A stretch of 64,000 bases of DNA from Hansschlegelia quercus (GCF_004310425.1 NZ_SIUB01000001.1:779523-843522); one strand, 5' to 3'. Shown: positions 1 to 8,757, counted from the stretch's first letter. Notes: generated by a model not told the origin, from the sequence alone. Numbers and translations are program-made.

Positions 1-1
1 C

Positions 2-106
2 TTCACCGACGTTGCGCCCCAGGGACCGGACCAGGTGTTTGATAGTCCCCGTATCGACCGGCTGTTCAGGGTGATCGAGGAGTTGAACCAGAGCGCCGTA
101 GCTTGA
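2..106 (+). CDS. C-terminal end of an unidentified protein (cut by window edge)
   Basis: An open frame runs in from the left edge for 34 codons to a TGA at 104-106. The peptide ends in DRLFRVIEELNQSAVA, which reads like an amphipathic C-terminal helix. No start, domain or motif is visible, so I assign no function. The neighbouring stretch is mobile-island DNA, so it could be an island gene. It could also be a chance open frame; its length alone is not significant in GC-rich DNA. Confidence 0.3.
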   Translation, partial: FTDVAPQGPDQVFDSPRIDRLFRVIEELNQSAVA

Positions 107-715
107 GATCGGTCAGATCCAAGTATGGGGCGGTTTCGCGGCGCGAAGACAGGTCGGTGAGGTTCGGCAAACTATCCTTGGTCAGCTTGATGTTTTTTCT
201 TATGTCGAAATCGTTCAGTTTCTACCGATACGCTTGTCCAGGCCTCGATCCGCGGTCGACGTTTTTTGACTGCGAATCTCCGGAAATCGGTCAACTTTCT
301 CCCTACTCTGCAATAACCAAAATACAACCACCGCAACCAATCCAAGGATGGCTCAGGGACGCCGCGACCCCATGCTCGACCGCGTTGGTAGATGCGAGAA
401 TTTTCTAGGACTTCGGTCTTGGGGGTGCGCGGCCAGCCCCGGCTGGCAGTCGGTAGCGCCCTGTAGATGCATCTACAGGGCCGAACGCAATCTGACCGAT
501 CGCTTGAGATGATACTCAGTTGCGCCGTTGCGATAACCCACGGAACGGATGGTGACCGTCGAGGCGCTCAGAGGCTCGCTGGCGGCCATCGGGTCGTGCG
601 ACCAACATGGGCGGCGCTGGACCTAGGAATGGAGCCAGCGAGGCCCGCTGACTCAGCGGGCGCCTTGTCGGCCGCACTCGCAAAGCGCTAGAGGCCGCGC
701 TTCTTCCAATTAGCG
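107..715. other. Non-coding or unrecognised stretch of the island
   Basis: About 600 bases without a convincing gene. The open frames here (103-408 and 467-691 on plus, 516-719 on minus) have no ribosome site and atypical composition. The first part is less GC-rich than the rest of the window, for example around 180-330, which fits acquired DNA. The one clear structure is the 20-base palindrome at 460-479. Confidence 0.5.
460..479. repeat. Perfect 20-bp palindrome (GTAGA-N4-TCTAC family)
   Basis: CCTGTAGATGCATCTACAGG equals its own reverse complement over all 20 bases. The core GTAGATGCATCTAC is shared, with a variable centre, by three more sites at 2585-2690. It could be the operator of an island-encoded dimeric regulator or a site used in element transfer or integration. 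The symmetry is certain and the role is inferred. Confidence 0.7.
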
Positions 716-1432
716 TCATGTTCCAGACGCTGTGGCGCTTCCGGATGCGCCAGGCGCGGTGAAGGGTGTCCAGATCCCGATCTCCTCGAGCGTCTTCACC
801 TGCCCCAACATTTTGCGCACCGCCTGGCGCTCGCTCTCGGTGCTCGTTCGGTTGTTCATGGCGTCAGCGATAGCTTGCAGGCTGGTGGGCGCGTTGGTCG
901 CGCGCAGCATCTCGCGGACTCTCCAGGCCGTCGTATAGTCGAGCTCCCGCCCCGCCATTCGACGGAGTCGCCTATCACTCGCGGGCGCTGCGGCTACGGC
1001 CCTCCGAAGAGCAATCACGCGGCCCTCAGCTTCGGCCTCGATTTGAGCTCGAGCGGCCGGACTGAGCGGCCGGAGCGCCGGAGCGGGTTTCTTGACGAGG
1101 TTGCGGGCGCGCTCGTCGCGCTTTCGCTCCGCTGGCGTTTTGGGCGCTGGGCGTAGGGCTTTCGCCTTGTCCCGCTCGCGCTTCGTGCGTTCAGCTCGTT
1201 TTCGCTGCCATTCACGGCCGATGGCCAATGTCTGCTCGCGGGCTGACGGGGGTGGAGGCGGGCTGCTGATGTCGAACTCGGCGGCCAAGTTCTTGAACGC
1301 CGGGTCGTGCTCCAGATGCCACTTAACCGCATCCTCAAGATCCTGATCAACGAGCTGCTTCTGCTCGTCGGCGTGGGGTTCGGTAGCGGGATTAGCCGCC
1401 GTGGGCCGGGGATGTTCGGAATTTGAGGTCAT
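716..1432 (-). CDS. Hypothetical island protein, charged, with possible C-terminal helix-turn-helix
   Basis: This 238-residue protein was not recognised. I start it at ATG 1432 because GAAGGA lies seven bases upstream; the frame stays open further but has no better site. Residues 1-50 are acidic and polar. A proline run (SSPPPPPSA) follows, then a long Lys/Arg/Glu-rich helical stretch. The last 80 residues (REMLRATNAPTSLQAIADAMN...) look like a helix-turn-helix or winged helix and end in a short conserved-looking tail. That layout fits a DNA-binding accessory protein of a plasmid or integrative element. It stands alone on the minus strand. Function is unassigned. Confidence 0.6.
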   Translation of the reverse strand: MTSNSEHPRPTAANPATEPHADEQKQLVDQDLEDAVKWHLEHDPAFKNLAAEFDISSPPPPPSAREQTLAIGREWQRKRAERTKRERDKAKALRPAPKTPAERKRDERARNLVKKPAPALRPLSPAARAQIEAEAEGRVIALRRAVAAAPASDRRLRRMAGRELDYTTAWRVREMLRATNAPTSLQAIADAMNNRTSTESERQAVRKMLGQVKTLEEIGIWTPFTAPGASGSATASGT

Positions 1433-2117
1433 GCTCGTCCTTCGAGATGCGCCGCGTATGCGTTGCCGACGATCAGCGCAAGCGTGACTAATGCTGTGGA
1501 GCGAAGGCGCGAGCATGGCGCGGGCAACCTCTGGACAGTTCTGGGCTAGCTCGATTTACCCTCCACAGTGGCGTCACGAACTCACCAAGAAAGAAAGAAA
1601 GAAAGAGAAGAGAAGAAAGAAAGAAAGAAAGTATAAGATTGAGATCCGGGCCGGGATATGGCGGTGCTCACCACCTGCATCCAAACACCTCCGGCTCGCG
1701 CCTGCGGCGCTTCGCAAGGAAGAGCCTCGCTGCGCTCGGCGCGCGGCTGCGCCGCGCCTCGTCTGGGTATCGTTGGGCCGGGAATGAGGATGGACTACAC
1801 ACACTCTGTCCCGGCTCGAGGTCGCCTTTCTCCTGCACCCCTGCTTCCGGCTTCTTTCAGCATCTTCTCAAACATCAGACCGCGGCTTTGATGAGACGTT
1901 CCGGTTCATCAACGGCGCGGGCGTAGGTAGGATGCCTGTTGCTGGCTCAGGGAGCCGTAGGCGGCCTTTGTGGCTCGCCGGCGCCCCGTGCGCCTTCCAG
2001 CGGCGTTGCCCGTCACAGCGCTTCTAAGGCCGCCTAGCGCGGGACGTCGCATTTATACCTCCGGCGCCGTCGAATCGGATATGGGGCTGCTTCCGAGATC
2101 ATTGTAGACGTATCAAC
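1433..2117. other. Gene-free gap with a homopurine tract
   Basis: Between the two island genes I find no open frame with a ribosome site or a family-like sequence. The stretch holds a 45-base A/G-only tract at 1587-1631. It is followed by GC-rich DNA full of short inverted repeats around 1690-1760 and 1960-2040, such as GCGCGGCTGCGCCGCG. The composition changes abruptly at the tract, which suggests a junction between pieces of different origin. Confidence 0.5.
1587..1631. repeat. AAGA-type homopurine microsatellite
   Basis: Forty-five consecutive purines on the plus strand, mostly (AAGA)n with one AGAG interruption in the middle. Such a low-GC purine-only tract is very unusual in a genome of this composition. 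It lies in a gene-free gap, so it cannot phase-switch a visible reading frame, though it could act on a promoter or be a leftover of a rearrangement. Confidence 0.85.
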
Positions 2118-2588
2118 GTGGCGAAGCGCGATAGGGCCTACTTCGAACGCCGGCTCAGACGCGACCATCCCACGATCTACAGGGATCTGCTCGACGGCAA
2201 ATATGCCAGCGTTCGCGAAGCCTCGATCGCCGCCGGCCTGCAGAAGGATCGATCCACGCTGCAAGTGATGAAGTCTCAATGGGGGAAAGCGACAACTGCG
2301 GAGAAGGCCGACTTTCTGAAGTGGGCCCGCGGCGTGACCCGAACGGCGCCTAGCTCCACGGCGCCGATGCCTCTGCTCGACAAGGACCGGAAGCTTCTGC
2401 CGGCCGCTGCGGCGAGGATCGAGCACATACAGACCGTGCTGGGTATGAAGATGGGGAAGCTCATGGCTCTCATGGGTTTTAAGCCGCTGAACGCGGCTCT
2501 TGGTCTCGCCTTGCGGACTGGCAGTCGGGTCAACCTTGATCTCGAGGCGGCTTTGAAGAAGCTGCTGGCCGATAATGCCCATCTGTAG
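2118..2588 (+). CDS. Hypothetical protein of integrative elements
   Basis: A 156-residue basic protein that begins at GTG 2118 with MAKRDRAYFERRLRRDHPTIYRDLLDGK. From memory, proteins with this opening occur beside integrases in alphaproteobacterial islands, but I cannot name a function. Residues 30-60 (SVREASIAAGLQKDRSTLQVMKSQW) resemble a helix-turn-helix-like segment. The C-terminal half is helical and hydrophobic without clear membrane spans. The stop sits within the first of three GTAGA-N4-TCTAC palindromes and meets the integrase remnant tail to tail. No strong ribosome site is visible before the GTG. Confidence 0.65.
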   Translation: MAKRDRAYFERRLRRDHPTIYRDLLDGKYASVREASIAAGLQKDRSTLQVMKSQWGKATTAEKADFLKWARGVTRTAPSSTAPMPLLDKDRKLLPAAAARIEHIQTVLGMKMGKLMALMGFKPLNAALGLALRTGSRVNLDLEAALKKLLADNAHL

Positions 2589-2690
2589 ATGTGTCTACCC
2601 TAGCCGCGACACCAGATCGTCGGCGCGTAGATGCGTATACCTCGCCAGCATCCGAAGCTCCTTGTGTCCGGAAATCGTAGATACCTCTAC
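2585..2690. repeat. Three spaced copies of the GTAGA-N4-TCTAC palindrome
   Basis: GTAGATGTGTCTAC at 2585-2598, GTAGATGCGTATAC at 2627-2640 (one arm imperfect) and GTAGATACCTCTAC at 2677-2690. They start 42 and 50 bases apart, close to four and five helical turns, so proteins bound there would sit on nearly the same face. All lie at or inside the 3' end of the integrase remnant. The fourth copy is the palindrome at 460-479. A regulator or recombination accessory protein is the natural reader. Confidence 0.55.
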
Positions 2691-3180
2691 GACGTTGAAG
2701 CCGCGTTCGAACAGCCGGGTCACTGCCTCATGGCGGAGGTCATGAAAATGCAAATCGGGCACGCTGGCCCGGCCTCGTAGGTGGTCCCACGCCTGGAACA
2801 CCGCTGTCTCGGACACCGGAAAAACACCTTCCCCTCGCGGGGATCGTCACTCGACGTCATCGCAGCCACGGCGCGGCTCGACAGCGGCACGTCCTGAGGC
2901 TCGCCGTTCTTGGTGACCGGCACATGGGCGACCCGACGATCGAGGTCGACGTGCTCCCACATCAGGTTCACGATCTCGCCGCGGCGCATGGCGGTCTCGA
3001 TTGCGAAGATGATGATGGACCGCATATGCGGATTGCGGCCCTTGTCGGCCGCATCCAGCAGCTTCTGCTCCTCGCCGGCCCGCAGCCGCCTATTGCGGCC
3101 CTTCGGCGCTACAGGCCGACGAACGAGCTTCACCGGGTTCGCATAGATCACGATGTTCCACTCTTTGATCGCGATGTCGA
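2595..3180 (-). pseudogene. Broken tyrosine recombinase (integrase), frameshifted and 5'-truncated
   Basis: On the minus strand one frame reads NPVKLVRRPVAPKGRNRRL...ETAMRRGEIVNLMW...VPVTKNGEPQDVPLS. It holds the first catalytic Arg and the beta-hairpin Lys of the phage-integrase family. The next frame reads DLHFHDLRHEAVTRLFE...TISGHKELRMLARYTHL, with the HxxR box, the second His and the nucleophilic Tyr. The two join at the run of five A at 2820-2824, where the count breaks the frame between EGKVF and PVSETAVF. The SAM-like N-terminal domain expected upstream of IKEWNIVIYANPVKL is missing. All six catalytic positions survive, so the loss is recent. Its 5' side faces the tRNA fragment at 3613-3651. 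Confidence 0.8.
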
Positions 3181-3612
3181 TCGCGCAAGAAGTCAGAAGC
3201 CCTCGCCTTCGGGCGGAAGGTCTGGCAGGACATTCTGAGTGCGTCACCCGCGACGACGATCCTCTCTTTTGGCAAAGACGTCGCGCCGCACATAATGGCC
3301 TTAGACGGCGGCGAGAGAACGGGCACGGTGAACGCCGGATGGGGAGATCAGACGATCGACATCTACACGCTGCCGCGTGGCCGAACGCTTTTATCGCTGC
3401 CGCATCTCTCGCGATTTGCACTCTTTCACCGGAGGCAGTCTGAGGCAGCCTTCGTTGACGCGCTGACACGCGCTCGAAGCTAGTTTTCGATGCCGGATGT
3501 GGAAGGAATATGGACGCTGGCGCGATCCACAGCGCGGATCGATCTCGGGGTGTTTACACTTCCCAAGGGCCCCACCGTCCCCATCCTGTTGAACTTTTTG
3601 ACCCGGATGCCC

Positions 3613-3651
<39 letters not shown>

Positions 3652-3660
3652 CTGGGGCCG

Positions 3661-3927
3661 CGCGGAAACTAGCCGATCGTCCCGCGAGGGGCAATCTGAG
3701 TTTGGCGGAGCGAGCGGCGAGGATGCGACATCGTTGGCGGCGCAACTGACGCTATCCATTCATGCGCAGCGCCAGAGAACCGCGCGTGTGGCCGACCTCC
3801 CGGCGCCGGTCGACTTGAAGAGTTCGCGATTGCCGCCAATTGCGATCTCGCTCCATCATCCGCGCTCGCCGGCGACGAGCAAGTCCGACCGCGCGGACGA
3901 ACAGTCGCGAAAGGAGAAGAGCCGAGC
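3661..3927. other. Intergenic region between the island remnant and rfbB
   Basis: 267 bases with no gene. A ribosome site (AAAGGAGAAGAG) precedes the rfbB start. I see no clear promoter or terminator. Confidence 0.4.
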
Positions 3928-4998
3928 ATGGCCAATCTTATCGTGACGGGCGGCGCCGGCTTCATCGGGGTCAACTTCGTCCGCCACTGGCGGGCTGTCG
4001 CTCCCGCCGACGAGATCGTCGTGCTCGACACGCTCACCTATGCCGGCAATCCCGCCAGCCTTGATGGGCTCGACGGCGTAGAGCTCGTGGTCGGCGACAT
4101 CTGTCACGCCGATCTGGTCTCGGAGCTGATCGAGAGCCGACGGATCGACACGATCGTGCACTTCGCCGCGGAGAGCCATGTCGACCGGTCGATCACCGGC
4201 CCCGACGCCTTCGTCACCACCAATCTGGTCGGCACCCACAGCCTGTTGAAGGCCGCCAAGGCCGCCTGGCTCGACACGGGTTCAGGGACGCCCCACCATT
4301 TCCACCACGTGTCGACCGACGAGGTCTACGGCTCGCTCGGGCCCGACGATCCGCCCTTTAGCGAAACCTCGCTTTATGCGCCGAACTCGCCCTACTCCGC
4401 CTCCAAGGCGGGGTCCGACCATCTGGTGCGGGCCTATCACCACACCTATGGGCTTCAGACCACGACGTCGAACTGCTCGAACAATTACGGGCCGTTCCAG
4501 CTGCCCGAAAAGCTGATCCCGCTCTGCCTGCTGAACGCGCTGCTGGGCAAGCCGCTGCCGATCTATGGCGACGGGCTCAACGTGCGCGACTGGCTCCATG
4601 TCGAAGATCATTGCCGCGGCGTCGAGCTGATCCTGAAGGGCGGTCGGCCGGGCGAGACCTACAATATCGGCGGCGGGCAGGAATTGCGGAACATCGAGGT
4701 CGTCGACGAGATCTGCCGCAGCGTCGACTTGGCCTTCGCGACTGACCCGACCCTCAGCAAACGATTTCCCGAGGCGCCGCCAGCGCGGGGTGGAAGCGCC
4801 GCGGAGCTCAAGACCTTTGTCGAGGACCGCAAGGGCCACGACCGTCGCTACGCAATCGACTCTCGCAAGATCTCGGCCGAGCTCGGCTATGCGCCGAAGC
4901 GCGACTTCGCGCAGGGCTTCGCCGAGACGCTTCGTTGGTTCCTCGACCGCGAGGATTGGTGGCGGCCGCTGCTCGAGCGCGCGGCGTTCAAGCGCTGA
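3928..4998 (+). CDS. rfbB: dTDP-glucose 4,6-dehydratase
   Basis: Converts dTDP-glucose to dTDP-4-keto-6-deoxyglucose, the committed step toward dTDP-rhamnose and related deoxysugars for surface polysaccharide. The 356 residues are the normal family length. The Rossmann motif TGGAGFIG lies at residues 7-14, HFAAESHVDRSI follows near 78, and the catalytic STDEVYGSL plus YSASK lie near 130-165. SNNYGPFQLPEKLIP and RDWLHVEDH complete the signature. The start has a strong ribosome site. The usual partners rfbA, rfbC and rfbD are absent nearby, so this is an orphan copy or the rest lies elsewhere. Confidence 0.95.
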   Translation: MANLIVTGGAGFIGVNFVRHWRAVAPADEIVVLDTLTYAGNPASLDGLDGVELVVGDICHADLVSELIESRRIDTIVHFAAESHVDRSITGPDAFVTTNLVGTHSLLKAAKAAWLDTGSGTPHHFHHVSTDEVYGSLGPDDPPFSETSLYAPNSPYSASKAGSDHLVRAYHHTYGLQTTTSNCSNNYGPFQLPEKLIPLCLLNALLGKPLPIYGDGLNVRDWLHVEDHCRGVELILKGGRPGETYNIGGGQELRNIEVVDEICRSVDLAFATDPTLSKRFPEAPPARGGSAAELKTFVEDRKGHDRRYAIDSRKISAELGYAPKRDFAQGFAETLRWFLDREDWWRPLLERAAFKR

Positions 4999-5086
4999 GC
5001 CTCACCAAGCGATCCCGGCGCTCGAAAACCGGGCGATAGTCTGGGGTGGATCACGCGCCGCCGATAAGGCGGTCAGCCGGTGCGCC

Positions 5087-5815
5087 TCAGTGCTGCGCGC
5101 CGAGGAACTGCCTGAGCTCAGGCGTTTTCGGCGCGCCGAAGACTTCGGCCGGCGGGCCGATCTCGTGGACGCGGCCCATATGCATGAAGACGACGCGCGA
5201 GCAGACGTCGCGAGCGAAGCGCATCTCGTGCGTCACCATCAGCAGCGTCATGCCCTCGGCGGCGAGCTCCTTCACCACCGCCAGGACCTCCTGCACGAGC
5301 TCGGGGTCGAGCGCGGAGGTGACCTCGTCGCAGAGCAGCGCCATCGGCTGCATGGCGAGCGCACGGGCGATCGCGACGCGCTGCTGCTGGCCGCCAGAGA
5401 GCTCGTCGGGATAGGCGTCGAACTTGTGGGCGAGGCCGACGCGCTCCAGCATCTTGCGCGCCATCGCCTCGGCTTCAGGCTTCGGCGTCTTCTTCACCAC
5501 CATCTGGCTGAGCATGACGTTCTGCCCGGCCGTCTTGTGCGGGAACAGGTTGAAGCTCTGGAAGATCATGCCGACCTTCAGGCGCAGCGCCTTGAGGTGG
5601 AGCTCATCCGGCGCGAGCTGGGCGCCGGCGACCTGGATCGAGCCGGAGTTGATCGTCTCCAGCCCGTTGATGCAGCGGAGCAGCGTCGATTTGCCCGAGC
5701 CCGACTTGCCGATGATGGCGATGACCTCGCCCGGCTCGACGTTGAGGTCGATGCCCTTCAAGACCTCGTTCGCGCCGAAGCTCTTGCGCACGTCAGTGAT
5801 TTCGATGAGCGACAT
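5087..5815 (-). CDS. Polar amino-acid-type ABC transporter ATP-binding protein
   Basis: 242-residue ATPase of the GlnQ/HisP type on the cytoplasmic face of an importer. Walker A is GKSGSGKST near residue 36, the Q-loop is MIFQSFNLFPHKT, the signature is LSGGQQQR, Walker B is ALLCDEVTSALDPE, and the switch is VTHEMRF. It overlaps the preceding permease gene by 23 bases and is the last gene of the minus-strand run. Substrate cannot be read from the ATPase. The ABC genes lie downstream of oxygenase and hydrolase genes, so the substrate may be linked to that pathway instead of an amino acid. Confidence 0.93.
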   Translation of the reverse strand: MSLIEITDVRKSFGANEVLKGIDLNVEPGEVIAIIGKSGSGKSTLLRCINGLETINSGSIQVAGAQLAPDELHLKALRLKVGMIFQSFNLFPHKTAGQNVMLSQMVVKKTPKPEAEAMARKMLERVGLAHKFDAYPDELSGGQQQRVAIARALAMQPMALLCDEVTSALDPELVQEVLAVVKELAAEGMTLLMVTHEMRFARDVCSRVVFMHMGRVHEIGPPAEVFGAPKTPELRQFLGAQH

Positions 5816-6452
5816 TGAGCTTCCTCTCGAGATACTGGCTGGACTTCGACAGCGGGAAGCAGAGGACGAAATAGATCAGCGCGACATAGCCGTAGACCGT
5901 GAACGGCAGAAAGGTGGCGTTGGTGACGATCGTGCCAGCCTTCGACAGCTCGACGAAGCCGATGATCGAGGTCAGCGACGTGCCCTTCACCACCTGCACG
6001 GAAAAGCCGACGGTCGGCGGTATGGCGATCTTCATCGCCTGCGGCAGGACGACGTAGCGCATCTGCTGCATCCGCCCCATGCCGAGGCTGGCGGAGGCCT
6101 CCCACTGGCCTTTGGCGATCGACTCCACGCAGCCGCGCCAGATCTCGGCGAGGAAGGCCGCGGTCCACAGGATGAGCGCGACGCCGGCCGCGAGCCAGGC
6201 CGGAACGTTGATCCCGAACAGCGCGAGTCCGAAGAAGGCGAGGAACAGCTGCATCAGCAGCGGCGTGCCCTGGAACAGCTCGACATAAGCGCCCGCGAAC
6301 AGCCGCGGCCAGCGCGACCTCGAGATGCGCATGAAGAGCAGGCCGAGCCCGACGATCCCGCCGCCGACAAAGGAGACAAGCGAGAGCACGACCGTCCAGC
6401 GCGCGGCGAGCAGCAGATTGCGGAGAATGTCCCAGTTCGAAAACTCGATCAT
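5793..6452 (-). CDS. ABC transporter permease, polar amino-acid (His/Glu/Gln/Arg) family
   Basis: 219-residue inner-membrane subunit with five predicted spans. The EAA loop reads EASASLGMGRMQQMRYVVLPQAMKIAIPP, the coupling-helix signature that docks on the ATPase. The N-terminal part has the family feature YVELFQGTPLLMQLFLAFFGL. It pairs with the second permease 10 bases upstream (6463-7134) to form the membrane channel, and its end overlaps the ATPase gene. This is a heterodimeric transporter, as is common in this family. Confidence 0.92.
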   Translation of the reverse strand: MIEFSNWDILRNLLLAARWTVVLSLVSFVGGGIVGLGLLFMRISRSRWPRLFAGAYVELFQGTPLLMQLFLAFFGLALFGINVPAWLAAGVALILWTAAFLAEIWRGCVESIAKGQWEASASLGMGRMQQMRYVVLPQAMKIAIPPTVGFSVQVVKGTSLTSIIGFVELSKAGTIVTNATFLPFTVYGYVALIYFVLCFPLSKSSQYLERKLNVAHRNH

Positions 6453-6462
6453 CGCGCCGCCC

Positions 6463-7134
6463 TCATCGTCCGCTCCTCCTGGGGAAGAGGACGAAGCCGA
6501 CGCCCCTCAGCAGCTGCCGCAGCAGGATCGCCAGCGCGAGATAGATCAGCGTCGCGACGATGTAGCTTTCGAACGCCCGGAAGGTGCGCGACTGGATGAA
6601 GTTCGCGGCGAAGGACAGGTCTTCAGCCGCGATCTGGGAGACCACCGCGGATCCCAGCATCACGATGACGATCTGCGACGACAGAGCCGGCCAGATCTTC
6701 TGCAGCGCGGGAATGAGCACGACGTAGCGGAAGGTCTCGAACCGCGTCATCCCGAGGCTCCAGCCGGCCTCGAACTGGCCCTGCCCCGTCGCCTGAATGC
6801 CGGCGCGGACGATCTCGCAGCTATAGGCGCCGAGATTGATCACCATGGCGAGCAGCGCCGCCTGGATCTCGCTCATCTGCACGCCCAGCGACGGCAGGCC
6901 GAAGAAGATGAAGAACAGCTGGATCAGGAACGGCGTGTTGCGGATCAGCTCGACATAGGTCGCGACGATCGGCTTGAGCCATCTCGGCCCGAGGGACCGC
7001 GCCCAGGCGCAGGCGACGCCGAGCGAGACGCCGAGCGTCGCGCCGACCAGCGTCAGTTCGGCCGTCACCAGGACGCCCTTGAGCAGCACGCCCCAATAGT
7101 CGGCAAGCCATGAATAGTCGAAGACGTAGCCCAT
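6463..7134 (-). CDS. ABC transporter permease, polar amino-acid family (second subunit)
   Basis: 223-residue membrane protein with the same fold as its neighbour. The family block YVELIRNTPFLIQLFFIFFGLPS lies near residue 60. The EAA motif EAGWSLGMTRFETFRYVVLIPALQKIWPALSSQ lies near 125-155. It follows the binding-protein gene after 33 bases and precedes the other permease by 10, so the four genes make one transport operon. Its C-terminus carries an Arg-rich tail (FPRRSGR) on the cytoplasmic side. Confidence 0.92.
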   Translation of the reverse strand: MGYVFDYSWLADYWGVLLKGVLVTAELTLVGATLGVSLGVACAWARSLGPRWLKPIVATYVELIRNTPFLIQLFFIFFGLPSLGVQMSEIQAALLAMVINLGAYSCEIVRAGIQATGQGQFEAGWSLGMTRFETFRYVVLIPALQKIWPALSSQIVIVMLGSAVVSQIAAEDLSFAANFIQSRTFRAFESYIVATLIYLALAILLRQLLRGVGFVLFPRRSGR

Positions 7135-7167
7135 GGTCCGCGGCCCTCCCCGGTCGTGAAGCCCGGT

Positions 7168-7956
7168 TCAGAGGTCCTTCGGCAGGTCCGTCTTCAGCCA
7201 CTTCTGGGCGATGGCGTCGAGCGACCCGTCGGTCTTGGCGGTGGCGATGATGTCGTCGAGCTTCGCCTTAAGGACCGGCTGATCCTTGCTGAAGCCGATA
7301 TAGCAGGGCGAATTCTTGATCAGGAACTTGAGCATCGGCTTCTTCGGCGGGTTGCGCGCGATGATCGCCGCCGCCACCACGTTGCCGGTCGCGACCACCT
7401 GGACCTGGCCTGACAGGAACGCCGAGATCGTGCCGTTATTATCCTCGTAGCGTTTGATGGTCGCGTCGGCGGGCGCGACCTTGGTGAGTTCGAGATCCTC
7501 CACCGCGCCGCGGGTGACGCCGATGGTCTTGCCGGAAAGGTCCTCCGCCTTCGACACCGCGACATTGTCCGGCGCGAACACGCCGTTGAAGAACGGCGCG
7601 TAGGCCGTCGAGAAATCGATGACCTTCTCACGGTCCGGATTCTTGCCGAGGCTCGAGATGACGAGGTCGACCTTGCCGGTCTGGAGATAGGGGATGCGGT
7701 TCGCGCTGGTGACGGGCGTCAGTTCCAGCTTCACGCCCAGCTTCTCGGCGATCAGCGTCGCCATATCGATGTCGTAGCCCTGCGGCGCCATATCGAGCCC
7801 GACGCTGCCGAAGGGCGGGAAGTCCTGCGGCACCGCAACTTTGAGCGTCCCGCGCGACATGATGTCGGGGAGCTCTGCGCGAGCATCGTTCGCGACGCCG
7901 CCGCCAGTCAGAGCGAGAACAAAAGCGAGCACGGCCCGGCGAGTGGTGAGGCGCAT
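7168..7956 (-). CDS. Periplasmic solute-binding protein, family 3
   Basis: 262 residues with a cleavable signal peptide (MRLTTRRAVLAFVLALTGGG...ARA) and then the family 3 opening LPDIMSRGTLKVAVPQDFPPFGSVGLDMAPQGYDIDMATLIAEKLG. It captures a small polar ligand for the permeases at 5793-7134. The usual ligand-carboxylate Arg context is present only loosely (ISSLGKNPDREKVIDFS), so a classic amino acid ligand is not assured. The gene sits 152 bases after the GST gene. Those 152 bases hold no other gene and may contain its own promoter. Confidence 0.9.
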   Translation of the reverse strand: MRLTTRRAVLAFVLALTGGGVANDARAELPDIMSRGTLKVAVPQDFPPFGSVGLDMAPQGYDIDMATLIAEKLGVKLELTPVTSANRIPYLQTGKVDLVISSLGKNPDREKVIDFSTAYAPFFNGVFAPDNVAVSKAEDLSGKTIGVTRGAVEDLELTKVAPADATIKRYEDNNGTISAFLSGQVQVVATGNVVAAAIIARNPPKKPMLKFLIKNSPCYIGFSKDQPVLKAKLDDIIATAKTDGSLDAIAQKWLKTDLPKDL

Positions 7957-8108
7957 GGATCTGGTCTCCCGGCCCGACTATCGATCCGGGCGACGGCGAC
8001 GATCAAGCAATGGGCATACCAGCCGAATAGTGATCAGAAGCGCGCAAGCGCGACTACGCCGAGCGCCTCATTCTTGAGCTGCCGCATAGAAGATGGACAG
8101 CGCCGGTC

Positions 8109-8747
8109 TCAACGTCCCGGCGCGGCCGGGAACACGCCGGACATCACCGAAAAGCCCGGCACGCGCTTCACGCGGTCCATCCAGCGGCGGATCGCGGGGT
8201 AATCCTGCCGCGAAACGCCGCCCTCCTCCGACAGCGCAACCGCCGGGAAACAGGCGATTTCGGCGATCGTCGGGCGCTCGGCTGGGCACAGCCAGCCGCG
8301 GCCCTGCCGTTCGCCAAACCACAGATGCTCGTCGAGGATGCGGAACAGGCGATGCGCCTCGGCCCTCGCCGCGTCGGCGTCGACGGCCTCGAAGAAGCCG
8401 TCGGCCCGCCGTGCGGCGCCGGCGGAGGCGTCGAGGTCGACCGCGAAGGACAGCCACTGCGCCACCTCCGCCGCAAGCCGCGGCTCGCGCGGCGACCAAT
8501 GGTCGGACGTGTCGTAACGACCCGCGAGGTAGATCAGGATCGCGTGCGGCTCGTGCAGCGTGAAGCCGTCGTCCTCCAGAACGGGGATACGGCCAAGCGG
8601 GCTCAGAGTGCGGAACGCGGGCGTCTTGTGCTCGGCGCCCGGATAGTAGTCGACCGGGACGACCCGCCATTTGAGGCCGAGCAGCCCCAACATCAGCCGG
8701 ACCTTGTAGCACTCGGCCGAGAGCTCGTAGTCGTGCAGCGCGATCAT
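8109..8747 (-). CDS. Glutathione S-transferase family protein
   Basis: 212 residues with an N-terminal thioredoxin-like domain (MIALHDYELSAECYKVRLMLGLLGL...). The glutathione-binding signature is LSPLGRIPVLEDDGFTLHEPHAILIYLAGRY, with the cis-Pro in RIPVL. A helical C-terminal domain follows. The Ser/Cys of SAECYKVR is the probable thiol-activating region. The gene starts 10 bases after the reductase stop, so it is co-translated with the oxygenase pair. GST genes also accompany Rieske purine-oxidation (hpx) genes in other bacteria, as I recall, which makes a role in handling a reactive oxidation product plausible. Confidence 0.9.
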   Translation of the reverse strand: MIALHDYELSAECYKVRLMLGLLGLKWRVVPVDYYPGAEHKTPAFRTLSPLGRIPVLEDDGFTLHEPHAILIYLAGRYDTSDHWSPREPRLAAEVAQWLSFAVDLDASAGAARRADGFFEAVDADAARAEAHRLFRILDEHLWFGERQGRGWLCPAERPTIAEIACFPAVALSEEGGVSRQDYPAIRRWMDRVKRVPGFSVMSGVFPAAPGR

Positions 8748-8757
8748 CGGAGCGCCT

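Noticed and set aside
1587..1631. Phase-variable coding repeat
   Set aside because: No gene with a plausible start crosses the tract, so slippage would not switch a protein on or off here.
3661..5086. Larger polysaccharide (rml) cluster around rfbB
   Set aside because: Neither side holds rfbA, rfbC, rfbD or a glycosyltransferase; the left neighbour is a decayed island and the right one an ABC importer.
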